A stretch of 64,000 nucleotides of DNA from Henningerozyma blattae CBS 6284 (Eukaryota > Ascomycota > Saccharomycetes > Saccharomycetales > Saccharomycetaceae): assembly GCF_000315915.1 (NCBI RefSeq), contig NC_020194.1:428931-492930 (forward strand). Direction: 5' to 3'. The translations under genes were made by a program, and so were the position numbers. Below the pieces are notes generated by a model, which saw nothing but the letters and a program-made list of their open reading frames with translations, was not told the origin of the DNA and did not search any database. Positions 30,774 to 39,657 of the stretch are shown in pieces. Numbering within the stretch: the stretch's first letter is position 1; every line of letters begins with the position of its first letter.

Positions 30774-30811
30774 TGTTGTAGATGATTATAAAGTCGATAT
30801 CATCTACAATG
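30774..30811 (-). mobile_element. Ty3-like LTR end fragment beside tRNA-Thr
   Basis: A 38-bp segment with inverted ends TGTTGTAGATGAT and ATCATCTACAATG. On the minus strand it aligns with the first 35 or so bases of the Ty3-like LTR at 40924-41335 (shared ATCGACTTTATA core). It ends 15 bases before the tRNA-Thr gene, the position used by Ty3 elements. It looks like an internally deleted remnant. Confidence 0.5.
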
Positions 30812-30826
30812 AAAACAAGAAAAATA

Positions 30827-30899
30827 GCTTTCATGGCCAAGTTGGTAAGGCGCCACACTAGTAATGTGGAGATCATCAGTTCGACTCTGGTTGAAAGCA
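30827..30899 (+). tRNA. tRNA-Thr (AGT)
   Basis: A 73-nt cloverleaf without intron. The acceptor stem GCTTTCA pairs with TGAAAGC, the D-arm is GCCAAGTTGGTAAGGC, the anticodon loop CTAGTAA has AGT at 30860-30862, and the T-loop is TTCGACT. It is nearly identical to S. cerevisiae tRNA-Thr(AGU). A T6 run at 30901-30906 serves as Pol III terminator. Confidence 0.97.
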
Positions 30900-30905
30900 G
30901 TTTTT

Positions 30906-31437
30906 TGTTGGAACAGTTTTAAGCTTTGCTACTCCCAGTAGTATATCTTTTTACTGGGATTCAAGAGAGTTAGACATTGTTACACAGTGTTTAAGATGTA
31001 AGGACGATTACTTTATTTAGACATATATAGTAAATACTATAACTAAAAGGAATATATTTCTTAAATAGTGTTTTTCGATATAATAAGAAAAACACATTTT
31101 AAATAATAAGTCACGTGATAAAAAGTCTTTTACCACTTAATAGAAAATGGTATAATCATATTCCAGCACTTTTTGCTGCTAGTTTAATACTAACGGTTTA
31201 TTAAAATATACAACTATATACCTGAGCCTATGTAAGTTAAATATTATTATTATTACGTTCCGATTTGTTCACTATACACTTCCATCTTTTGTATTTCGTC
31301 CTTTTTGTTTTCTGGTTCTTACCTCTTTGTTCTACCTTAACCCTCTAGTTTATTCTTTTTGCTTCAGCTTCTTAAATAGGATTTATGTTCATGATTCACT
31401 TAATTGTTAATCTACATGTTCATTCCGTTATCACGTG
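30906..31437 (+). mobile_element. LTR-like repeat (family B) interrupted by a nested solo LTR
   Basis: The element starts TGTTGGAACAGTTTTAAGC seven bases after tRNA-Thr. It continues to 30951, resumes at 31174 (TGCTGCTAGTTTAATAC) and runs to about TATCACGTG at 31437. Its first 40 or so bases and its body match the copy at 58535-58889 in reverse orientation, where no insertion interrupts it. No coding sequence remains. It is probably a solo LTR of a Ty-like element, but the 3' boundary is uncertain. Confidence 0.6.
30952..31168 (-). mobile_element. Solo LTR-like element (family A), nested, with 5-bp target duplication
   Basis: 217 bp, reading TGCTGGAATAT...ATCCCAGTA on the minus strand. It is flanked by an exact CTTTT duplication (30947-30951 and 31169-31173). 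Removing the element and one CTTTT restores continuity with the uninterrupted family B copy near 58.8 kb. Two more copies of this family lie at 41418-41591 and 59121-59337. It contains CACGTGA and a GTGTTTTTC...GAAAAACAC hairpin. Confidence 0.75.
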
Positions 31438-31441
31438 TATA

Positions 31442-31888
31442 TGTTAGCATCCCTGAAGGGATCCTGGAGGGATTACCAAGTATCCGCATGGGCTTGAGCT
31501 AATCACGTGACTAGTGGAGTGGCCAACCACAAGTGGGACGCACTGTCACTAGTGGCTACAGATGTGTTAGCTACGTGTCTTTATTAAAAGAATGCAAGGG
31601 GCTATAGCCTAGGTGTCTACTTACCATAGTAGTGGACGAACAGATGCAAACGTGAGTCCAGGAGTAATGGAGAGAACTGGGAACTAATCGGTTCGGGATG
31701 TATTGGTTGGGCCACCAATGAGTAAAGGTGTATAAGAGGCAACTGTAGGTCGACGAAGGATCTTCTTGACTTCCAAGAGGAACAATTAACAATTGATAAC
31801 TAGAGAGTTGGATAGGTTAATAGTTATATACCGGATCAATAAGAAGTTATTGTTCATTACATCCTAGTAAGTGATACTCCGGGTAACA
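31442..31888 (+). mobile_element. Possible LTR-like insertion (TGTTA...TAACA)
   Basis: 447 bp with TGTTA at the left edge and TAACA at the right edge, GC-richer than its surroundings, with no open frame of interest. It separates two inverted family B copies. The flanking 5-mers (GTATA and GCTTA) do not match, so a clean insertion is not proven. Its nature is inferred from the ends and context only. Confidence 0.35.
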
Positions 31889-31935
31889 GCTTATACCCGC
31901 TGAACCTAATATCCAGTGTAGTAAACCTTGCAATC

Positions 31936-32173
31936 CCGTGATAACGAGATGAACATGTAAATGAACAAGCAGATGAATCATGAGCATAAATTATATTTAA
32001 TACTCTAAATCTAACAGAATAAACTAGAGGTTTAAGGTAAAAAAAAAAATAAGGAACAGAAAACAAAAAGTACGAAATACAAAACAGATGAAAGTATATA
32101 GTGATCAAGTCGGAACGTAATAGTATAATATTTAACTTACCTGGGCTCAGGTATATTAAATTAGCAGCAAAAG
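31936..32173 (-). mobile_element. Partial family B repeat, inverted relative to 31174-31437
   Basis: This 238-bp copy, from CCGTGATAACG to AGCAGCAAAAG, is the diverged reverse complement of the family B body at 31174-31437. Shared landmarks include the GAACATGTA, AATCATGA and GAATAAACTAGAGG segments and CGGAACGTAATA. It lacks the terminal TGTTG end found in the other copies. Confidence 0.6.
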
Positions 32174-33975
32174 AAATGCGCCACTGAGAGTAACAGAGAC
32201 TAAAATTTTTACATTTTTATATCGCATGATCTTGGACGTCACATGTTTCGTGTATTCTATGAAGCTCTGCTTGTTGCATGTCATCTTATCATACAAAGTT
32301 AGAAATTTTGAGGTTATAAAACTCGATTTTTCATAAGCTACTAAAAACACTAAAATATAGCTGTGATCACTTCAAAACATTTTTGCTAGGTTTCTAGCCC
32401 AGAACATTGACATATCTGGGGTTCTTATATTTTCATTGCTTTTATACTTTTCCTTAGCGTTAGTCTCATTCCAATTTTTGTTTTAATATTTGGAGTAGTA
32501 GTTCCGTCAATTGTATTAAACCATTCAATGTTATATGTCATTATTCCACAGTTTATATTAAGAAATAAAAAATATTAGCAGCTGGGCTGATTTTGTTTAG
32601 TAATTCTGTGTAAGGTGTATTAATCAGTTAATTAGTTATTATTATACGAGGTCTATAGTGATACGGACTAGTTAGCTGTAAAGGGCCCAGAGTCAACTGC
32701 AATAGTCCTCTCATGCAAATATTTACTGAATTATGTTTGAAGCATATAGAATCATTTTTGCTGTAACATGGCCTTAAATAACTAGGCTGATTTATTAAAT
32801 GCTCTATATTATGTCCATACAAATTTAATAAATAGTTGCTCCTACCTATTTGATTCAAACCTTAAAATTTAGGAAAAGATATTCAAATAAACAATGACAA
32901 ACTTTCAAGGAAAAAAATTACTATCTAGCACACACATCGGTAAAGGTATAAATTATAGCGATATAAAGAAATCATATGCCAGTAGTACTACCGAGTATAT
33001 TTTTGCTTTTCGTTTCAGAGCTAAAAATATTATTACGTAAATCTGAGAATATGGAGTGTCACCTGTTCGGTTGGAATCCCAGCGGAGCATAGAACCGTCA
33101 AAAATATGCAAATACTTAATGTATATCTTATATTATTAAGTTCTATAATCCTAAATATAAAACTAGTTTATTGCATGCCAGTAGACCATTTTTAGCATAT
33201 AATTTTGTTTATTTATTGTCGAATTAATCCAGAATCAGTATCAAAAGTCCCAGAAGTCTCAAATATAAATAAAGTAAAATTGTAAGCTATTACATTCGTT
33301 CTACCTATGAATCAATAGTTATTATTATTGCCTCTAAAGATGAAGCGTAGATCCAGTGATTATATTAGTAATATAGTTAGGTATTTAGACTGTTTGATTT
33401 TTCTTCCCTTATATGAACAAAGATGCTTACTTAGAGTACCTTAAATATATTTGCTAATATTAAGTTTCGTTTTGCGTTAAATATGCTACTTAATATAGCG
33501 AATATATTAGCTGCCCTCTATTTTGTTTGGATACAGCTCTAAAGCAGTTATTTTGTTTATATCGATAGGCCCATAGGGCATATTCATGAATTGTCTATTG
33601 TAATGCTTTCCACCCAATGTGTTGGCTTTAATAGTTGGAGCTTAGATCCTTAGTCCTTCACTGTAAGCTAATCAGTGTCTACGTGACAACTCTGTCAGTT
33701 TTCTTTGTGTTCTTGTTATCAATTTAAAACATGACCAAGATAAATAAAATATCTTCTTTGTTTTGATCAAAAATAGTAAGGTCTGATTACCAAATCAGAG
33801 GTGTAGTTTTCAAATCGAATATATATTTATGTGCTATATCTGTTGATTAATAATAGCAGGCAATAAATAAAATTATTATGTGGAGAAAGTAGCCTTCGGG
33901 TATGAATATTAGTATGAAAATTGGAATTAAGAAGCAAAGATTCTCAGCTAACAACTTTTATTATTGAGTATCATG
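32174..33975. other. AT-rich region upstream of the YAP7 3' end
   Basis: 1.8 kb with only short, unconvincing open frames and no recognised RNA or repeat. A GGTTGGAATCCC stretch near 33080 resembles a B box but has no tRNA fold around it. Confidence 0.5.
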
Positions 33976-35895
33976 TTATTCAGCCTGAAACGCAGCTTTG
34001 TCCATATCTCTCAATACATCATTAACACTTTTCAATTCAACTTCTCTACCTCTAATTGACAGTCCATTGATAACAGAATTGATTGGTAAAGTTTTTAAAT
34101 TTCCATGAGATACTTTTTTCATTGTTTGTACCATATGAGTTCTGATTTTTTGATAAGCAGCACTGATAGGTATATATTCTCCTGGAAAGTTGGACGATGG
34201 AGTTTCATTAATATTATTGTTTAGCTCTTTACTTTTCTTCATTAACGCGATGCAAAACATTTTACTTTCAATAGTATCGTGGCATAAATCGCATGAATCT
34301 GGTGTATTATTGCTGGTTGAATTATTGTTGTTATCCGCCAGCTTTTTAATAGAACTATCATGAAATTCATCTTTACGTTCAGAGCTTTCATTTGGTGTTA
34401 TTACCATATTCATATTTTCACTAATTTCAGCAAATGACATAACAGGTGTAAACGTTGTATGGGAAGGAGTCACTGTTTCAGAATTTGATTGAGACTTCGG
34501 GCAAGAGCATTTCTTTTTAGTGGTGGTAGTTGATTCATCAGAGTTAGTGCTTAATGCAGAAGCTGCTGCAGGGTCATCATCAAACAGAGAAGTACAATTT
34601 TTTGGACAAGACCAGGCCTTATTATTTGGTAATGGGATAACAGGTTTCGGTAAAGGTTCTTCTTTAATACCATCTGGAATAAATTCAAATTGATGCTCCT
34701 CAAATGTTGTACTTGAAGTGGTAGTGCAGGTACTGTTTCTGCTGGAAATGGTTGTAGTAGAGTTTATTTTTTCTGAAGGATTGTTTTTATGAATATTGTT
34801 GTTGCAAGTTACAGTATTTGGAGATGTAGAATAGTTTTTTGGTGTTTGTAAGTTTGATAATATTGAGGTTGCAGAAATTGAGGTATCTAATTCTCTTGAT
34901 TTTAGAGGAACGGCATCCATTGGTCTAAAATTATCTATCATATTTTTTAGTTGAGAATTCTCCAGACTTGAGGAGCAGGAGCTAGGGGTTGAAACATTGG
35001 TATGCTGGTTAGTTGAGTGTACCAAATTAGGAGTGTTATTTTTTTTACTGGTGTAGTGATTGTCATTATTTTGAGTTGCATGGAAACTGTTCTTATTACC
35101 TCCCAGAAACGGCATTAGATCAGAAGGGTTATTTCCACTGATGCTTGAGCTTATGCTCGAGTTTGTATTTGAAATATTATTATTGTTATTTAGATTAGAA
35201 GGTGTATGTATATTATTTTGAGGGGTTTCCGGCAGTTTATTAAGATGAGAGTCTGTGTGAATATTATCCTTATGATGTAAGTTGATGGGTATACTCTCAG
35301 TACTACTGTCTTCGAAATCATGTTTGTTATTAAGAGAATGTATATTTTGATTACTATCTATGCTTGTCGGAGATACGTTTGATTTAGAATTGGAAGATTC
35401 TAACTGCATTTTTAGATATATGTTGGTCTTATTTAAATCTTCTATTGTACTGGACTGAAATTCGAATTTCGACTCTAATAATTTGTATTTATTTTGCCAA
35501 TTATTAATAATTTCCTGTAAGTTTCTGACTTTGCCCTCAAGTTCCTGTATTTTATTAGCTCTTCTTTCTCTATAAGCTCTTTGGGCTTCTCTATTCTGTC
35601 TTTTCTTCTTTTCTATTAGTTCTATCAGGTCAGCTTCTCGTGAATTTCTCTTAGTTCCAGTATCATGATTAATATCATTCATATTATTATTAATATTATT
35701 ATTATTAGAGTCGGTAAGATTGTTAAAATCAGAACGATCGTTATGAGAAGTATTGTTTTCCTTCGATTGATTCTGTTTATCTCTGGATTTAATTTCTTGA
35801 GGTATATCCCAACTTTGTAAGATATCGTTTGAATTTTGTGAGTGTGAAGAGTCCGGAGATGAATCTCTTGGCTGTAAAGGATGTAAAGATTGCAT
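33976..35895 (-). CDS. YAP7: YAP7-type bZIP transcription factor
   Basis: This 639-residue protein has a Yap-family bZIP at about residues 92-155. The basic region is KKKRQNREAQRAYRERRANKI, with the Gln/Ala/Tyr arrangement typical of Yap proteins, followed by a leucine-type heptad coil. Long Asn/Ser-rich stretches follow. Small Cys clusters lie near residues 430-470 (SCPKNC, CSCPK) and near 530-545 (CDLCH..., FC). The C-terminus has a conserved-looking YIPISAAYQKIRTHM segment. In S. cerevisiae Yap5 and Yap7 are paralogs; Yap5 senses iron through Cys-rich motifs, and Yap7 represses YHB1. MDM38 next door matches the YAP7 locus, hence the symbol. It is much longer than S. cerevisiae Yap5 (245 aa) and Yap7. 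Which Cys function is kept is unknown. Confidence 0.8.
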   Translation of the reverse strand: MQSLHPLQPRDSSPDSSHSQNSNDILQSWDIPQEIKSRDKQNQSKENNTSHNDRSDFNNLTDSNNNNINNNMNDINHDTGTKRNSREADLIELIEKKKRQNREAQRAYRERRANKIQELEGKVRNLQEIINNWQNKYKLLESKFEFQSSTIEDLNKTNIYLKMQLESSNSKSNVSPTSIDSNQNIHSLNNKHDFEDSSTESIPINLHHKDNIHTDSHLNKLPETPQNNIHTPSNLNNNNNISNTNSSISSSISGNNPSDLMPFLGGNKNSFHATQNNDNHYTSKKNNTPNLVHSTNQHTNVSTPSSCSSSLENSQLKNMIDNFRPMDAVPLKSRELDTSISATSILSNLQTPKNYSTSPNTVTCNNNIHKNNPSEKINSTTTISSRNSTCTTTSSTTFEEHQFEFIPDGIKEEPLPKPVIPLPNNKAWSCPKNCTSLFDDDPAAASALSTNSDESTTTTKKKCSCPKSQSNSETVTPSHTTFTPVMSFAEISENMNMVITPNESSERKDEFHDSSIKKLADNNNNSTSNNTPDSCDLCHDTIESKMFCIALMKKSKELNNNINETPSSNFPGEYIPISAAYQKIRTHMVQTMKKVSHGNLKTLPINSVINGLSIRGREVELKSVNDVLRDMDKAAFQAE

Positions 35896-36336
35896 AATAA
35901 TTTGGATTATTTAATATATATTAAGGCAATTTATGCTAATTAATACTTATTAAAAAAAAACGAAAACCGAAAAAAGAAGCCATACGATTCAAATTGTATG
36001 TGTGGACAATAAACACAATAATAAACACTTTTATCAATAATAGGGTCCAAATATTGATTATTAAGTCTCTGCCAAATCAGCAATAATTGCTTCGTCATAT
36101 CTAGAGAATCTGTGAGCGATTTGAAATTTCAGTTTTCAAATTTGCGATGAGCAGTTTTCGGAAGCGCGGGTAATGCCGATAGAGAGCAATTGAAAAAATT
36201 AGTTAAGTAATAAAGTTATTTATAGCATATAAAGGAAACAGCATATAAATTATTCGGCGATCAAAAAAAATTCGAATGTAAAAATTTGAAGCTAATGAGA
36301 GACTATGTTAATGAAGCTATTCTTGTGGAATGGAGT
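35896..36336. other. YAP7 promoter / MDM38-like 3' flank
   Basis: 441 bp. It contains CGGGTAA (Reb1-type, 36167-36173) and a GC-rich AAGCGCGGG just before it. No gene recognised. Confidence 0.5.
36167..36173 (-). promoter_or_regulatory. Reb1-type site upstream of YAP7
   Basis: CGGGTAA, the reverse of TTACCCG, lies 270 bp upstream of the YAP7 ATG in an otherwise AT-rich region. Confidence 0.35.
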
Positions 36337-37524
36337 TTATCTTTTATATTTAATTAGTGGCTTATCCTCTATGTTGGTTAATGCCATACAGTTGTTGTAT
36401 GGTGTAACTGAGGCGGATATATCTAGTTTAGCAAGAGTATATACGGAATCTGGGATCATACAAAGAACTTCGAAAATTCCATCGACATAAGGTTGGGACC
36501 AATGTGTAGAAATGTTTGATGGTGCTGTAGTGGCTAGTATCAGAAGAACCATAGGAATATGGTGTTTTAATCTAAGTAGAAGCCAATTTTCTAAAGCTTT
36601 TATCATCTCTTTTCGCATCACCGACTTGTGTGTCAGAAGATCAGTTTCATGTTGAATTTGGATTCCACGAGACATGCATGCTTCATATAATTCTTCGTCA
36701 GTTAAATGAGTTACACCTTCTCTTGCAATCAAGATATCATCCTTCTTTATTTTATTTAATGTGTGTCTCAAACGATATTTCAGTAAATTCATCGTTCCTA
36801 GTGATGGGAGACTCAACGACATATATTGGTTCAATAGACTCAGTTGCCTTTTTGTAAGGCTGATTAATAATGTATCATCTTTAAACAATTTTGCCACTTG
36901 TAAAACTTCATGTTCGGTAAAGTGAAAACTTAATTTTGTAATGGCCAGGCTATATCCATTTCGTTTCAAGATTTTTAGCCTATAGAAAAATTTATTGAAG
37001 ATTTCTTTATTAGTAGCAATTTGTTTGCTATGATTGTTATATAATGGTATGTTTAATTTAGAGTCATTTAATGTGTTTCTTAATAAGGAAGAAATAATGC
37101 TTTTGTTCTCAGCTAATCGTATTAATTTCAACATTTTATTGTCACCCGTCTCGTAGGTTGATGGTAGTAGGTTTGGGAATAGTTTCAAGCAAAATGGTAA
37201 CAATAATTCTGCAAATGGAATGATTATAAATGCAGAAAAAGGTAATAGCCTAAAAAGGTCATCTGCAGTTTTTCGTAATTGAATCAGTTCCCTCCGTTTC
37301 ATATGATCACCTTGTGTCATTCGAACAACCAGTTTCACAGAGTCCGACAATTCATTAGCCAGAAGTTTTGTCCCATTTATATAGTGTGTTATCTCTTTAC
37401 GGATTCTTCTTCCTAGGCTGATGGAAGAAGAAGATCTAATTCTTGTTGCAGCAAGTGAAGGCGCTAAGAATGACAGTTGAGGCCTGGTTAAATGTATTAT
37501 CGCTGTTCCGCTATTGATAGACAT
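36337..37524 (-). CDS. MDM38: MDM38/YLH47, LETM1-family mitochondrial inner-membrane protein
   Basis: This 395-residue protein has an N-terminal mitochondrial targeting region rich in Ser/Arg. The LETM1 core follows: HYINGTKLL (near 47), then the membrane segment FIIIPFAELLLPFCLKLFPNLLPSTYE (about 99-125). A ribosome-binding-like domain contains GVTHLTDEELYEACMSRGI and GVT/SLTKRQL motifs. Members support K+/H+ exchange and bind mitochondrial ribosomes for membrane insertion of Cox/Atp proteins. S. cerevisiae has Mdm38 (573 aa) and Ylh47 (454 aa). This protein is shorter than both and lacks the long C-terminal coiled tail of Mdm38. The symbol rests on synteny: MDM38 is next to YAP7. Confidence 0.82.
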   Translation of the reverse strand: MSINSGTAIIHLTRPQLSFLAPSLAATRIRSSSSISLGRRIRKEITHYINGTKLLANELSDSVKLVVRMTQGDHMKRRELIQLRKTADDLFRLLPFSAFIIIPFAELLLPFCLKLFPNLLPSTYETGDNKMLKLIRLAENKSIISSLLRNTLNDSKLNIPLYNNHSKQIATNKEIFNKFFYRLKILKRNGYSLAITKLSFHFTEHEVLQVAKLFKDDTLLISLTKRQLSLLNQYMSLSLPSLGTMNLLKYRLRHTLNKIKKDDILIAREGVTHLTDEELYEACMSRGIQIQHETDLLTHKSVMRKEMIKALENWLLLRLKHHIPMVLLILATTAPSNISTHWSQPYVDGIFEVLCMIPDSVYTLAKLDISASVTPYNNCMALTNIEDKPLIKYKR

Positions 37525-37978
37525 TTTTTTCCTAATAGTTCAATCTTTAAATATCATTATTTTTCTTGAGATATAACTGTATAGTTCGTAACTTACATTC
37601 TAGATATGCCTAGTGTCCCCTAATTCTAACTCCCGGTGCATCTTTCACAGACCTTTTTTCACCAGCTCATCGCATTCTTCCAAGCTTATCTTACACCATG
37701 AATTCTCGGAACACGGACTGCCAAAAAGAGGCGGAAGGACAAGGGAATAGGCATAATAGCCTAGGATACTTTATCAAATAATATGGGGAATTTATTGAAA
37801 CAGATCACAACAGCACTTCATATTACGTGAGTTAGGTGATCTCAGTGGTACTACTATACTTCAGAAGCTTCTAAGTGTGGATGGACGGTGACACATACAA
37901 ACAATCAAAAAGTAAAGTCAAGTACAAATATAAAAAATAAGATATAACAGGGTTCGATAATAAGTATAGAAGGCAGAT
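37525..37978. other. Divergent promoter, MDM38-like / VLD1-like
   Basis: 454 bp between divergent starts, with a GC-richer patch at 37610-37740 (CTAACTCCCGGTGC, GGACTGCCAAAAAGAGGCGG). No gene recognised. Confidence 0.5.
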
Positions 37979-38521
37979 ATGGTAGATCATTTTCCCTTTA
38001 CAAACTTTAAGAATCTTATATACGTATTGGTTGTAATACGGTATATCAAAGACTTTTCTCTGTCTCTGGCATTATTTTCATGGGTAGCAATGACTCTAAG
38101 TGAAATCGTTTATAAGATCACTCTAACTTGCATTGATACCCACACTGCTCTTCCAGTTGCATCAAGTGTGCTTAACCGTCTACTACGATACTATAAATTC
38201 GTATTAATATTCCAAATCGTATATTGTATAATTTATCATTATGCCTTGGATAGATCGGAAGACATTTGTAAGAATAGATTTGGCTTTTTTTTCGTCCAAT
38301 TAATTGGAGAGTACGATTGCAATGAACCTAGAAACACATATATCATTTGGGGCCTTGACATATGCATCATTCTTCTTCAACTAGCATATTTGAATTCATG
38401 CTTGTCAGGTTTCAGTACCTCATTAGATTTTTTGAAATGGGACTCTTTCTCTTCAGAGAGTTTAATGCTGTATACAAACTCCTCATATAACAACCGGTAC
38501 GGTAGCTTATTATCAAACTGA
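37979..38521 (+). CDS. VLD1: VLD1-like (YIR014W) multi-pass membrane protein, DSC ligase localisation factor
   Basis: A 180-residue protein with about four hydrophobic segments (near 12-45, 62-88, 100-115 and 122-145). The pattern LIYVLVVIRYIKDFSLSLALF near the start and FVQLIGEY...IIWGLDICIILLQLAYL near the end recall the DUF1746 family. In S. cerevisiae YIR014W (Vld1) belongs to this kind of protein, sits directly before RPR2 in the same orientation, and directs the DSC ubiquitin ligase to the vacuole. The next gene here is RPR2, which supports the call. It is shorter than I recall for Vld1 (about 240 aa). The function is taken from family and synteny, not from a catalytic motif. Confidence 0.6.
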   Translation: MVDHFPFTNFKNLIYVLVVIRYIKDFSLSLALFSWVAMTLSEIVYKITLTCIDTHTALPVASSVLNRLLRYYKFVLIFQIVYCIIYHYALDRSEDICKNRFGFFFVQLIGEYDCNEPRNTYIIWGLDICIILLQLAYLNSCLSGFSTSLDFLKWDSFSSESLMLYTNSSYNNRYGSLLSN

Positions 38522-38770
38522 AGCAAACGCTATCACAATAAGACAGATGTGAAACTAGTGTCTTAATTGAACTCAATAGATATAGAAGACTATGCTGGAC
38601 TATTTTTTTTTATTGTCATAGAAAGGGCACATTCTTCGGAGTTTGATTGAAGACCGGGATAAATTGAAAAGTTTCGCTAATTTCTATTCATGAAATAAAT
38701 ATCATAAAAGAACCAATTGCAAATTTGAGTAAATAAATATATTACCACAAAAAATAGCGTTTAAGGTCTG

Positions 38771-39178
38771 ATGGCAAAGAAAAATGTTCCTGGTAAAGAG
38801 CATCTGCAAAGATTGAATTATCTATATCAGCTAGCTACGTGGCATACATGGCAACCGACGCATTCATTAGCTCGCCTCTATGCACAGTCAATGCACTCAG
38901 TAAGTACTAAAACAAGAAGTTCTATTCTTCCAAGTATCAAGAGAACAGTCTGTAAGAAATGTCATCGAATTCAAATTCCAGGTCGTACTTGTCATGTCGT
39001 ATTATCAAATAAAGATACAAAGAAAAATGGTAGTAATGATCGACCCAAATCTACAGCGAGCCATAAAGATATTCTAGAAATACATTGTACATGCGGCTCT
39101 ATTAAACGTTTCCCTATTGGGACCAATAGAGACTACACTTTGGCATACGAAAAACCAGATGCATTAGAAGAATTATAA
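38771..39178 (+). CDS. RPR2: RPR2, RNase P protein subunit
   Basis: A 135-residue basic protein of the Rpr2/Snm1/Rpp21 family. An N-terminal helical part (LQRLNYLYQLATW...LARLYAQSMHSVSTKT) is followed by a zinc ribbon with C61-x2-C64, Cys74 and C106-x-C108, ending CGSIKRFPI. The protein is a subunit of nuclear RNase P, which removes 5' leaders from pre-tRNAs. S. cerevisiae Rpr2 is 144 aa and lies beside VLD1 as here. The last zinc-ribbon pair is C-x-C rather than C-x2-C. Confidence 0.92.
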   Translation: MAKKNVPGKEHLQRLNYLYQLATWHTWQPTHSLARLYAQSMHSVSTKTRSSILPSIKRTVCKKCHRIQIPGRTCHVVLSNKDTKKNGSNDRPKSTASHKDILEIHCTCGSIKRFPIGTNRDYTLAYEKPDALEEL

Positions 39179-39389
39179 CATCTCTTTTCCTTAATACTTG
39201 AAAGGAATTTTATTAGCATTTATCATGTGTCTGTTCATATCACACATACACACCAATTTATGGGTCAAGCTGTCATACACCAGACACTACATATATACCT
39301 ATATACTAATATATTTACAAATATTTTTATTGGAGTTAAAAAAATATGTATGGTGCACGGGTGTAATATCTTATTTTCACGTGTTTTGT

Positions 39390-39396
39390 CGGGTAA
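39390..39396 (-). promoter_or_regulatory. Reb1-type site upstream of PRE6
   Basis: CGGGTAA, the reverse of TTACCCG, lies 5 bases before the Rpn4-like box and 262 bp before the PRE6 ATG. Confidence 0.35.
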
Positions 39397-39401
39397 CTTT
39401 C

Positions 39402-39411
39402 TTTTGCCACT
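39402..39411 (-). promoter_or_regulatory. Rpn4/PACE-like proteasome box
   Basis: On the minus strand this reads AGTGGCAAAA, one base from the PACE consensus GGTGGCAAA, which is bound by Rpn4 upstream of proteasome genes. It lies about 246 bp upstream of PRE6. Confidence 0.55.
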
Positions 39412-39657
39412 CAATAAGTCCTTAATATTGGCAAAATATATTGTAATTCAAATTAATACCATACATTTAAGAAAAGGGTTCGTATTATAGACTCCTAGTG
39501 TTGAATATTTCCTTATATATTTGACAACAATTGTATTTACAACGAATTGTATCTAACTCGTAGTTATTTATTGGTTATAATTTTATTTCCTAATTAAATA
39601 ATATAAAGTTAAAGTTTTTTTATACCACTACCATAATAATCAAACAAATAAACACTA

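Larger units (their letters stand above)
39179..39657. other. PRE6 promoter region
   Basis: 479 bp. It holds a near-consensus Rpn4 box and a Reb1-type site listed below; the rest is AT-rich with long A/T runs before the PRE6 ATG. Confidence 0.5.

Noticed and set aside
33050..33100. Possible tRNA (GGTTGGAATCCC B-box-like)
   Set aside because: No A box, acceptor stem or anticodon arm can be formed around it.
29540..33975. Point centromere near MPH1
   Set aside because: MPH1 is close to CEN9 in S. cerevisiae, but no CDEIII-like TTTCCGAA core paired with CACGTG and an AT-rich spacer was found; the CACGTG matches seen belong to the repeat elements.
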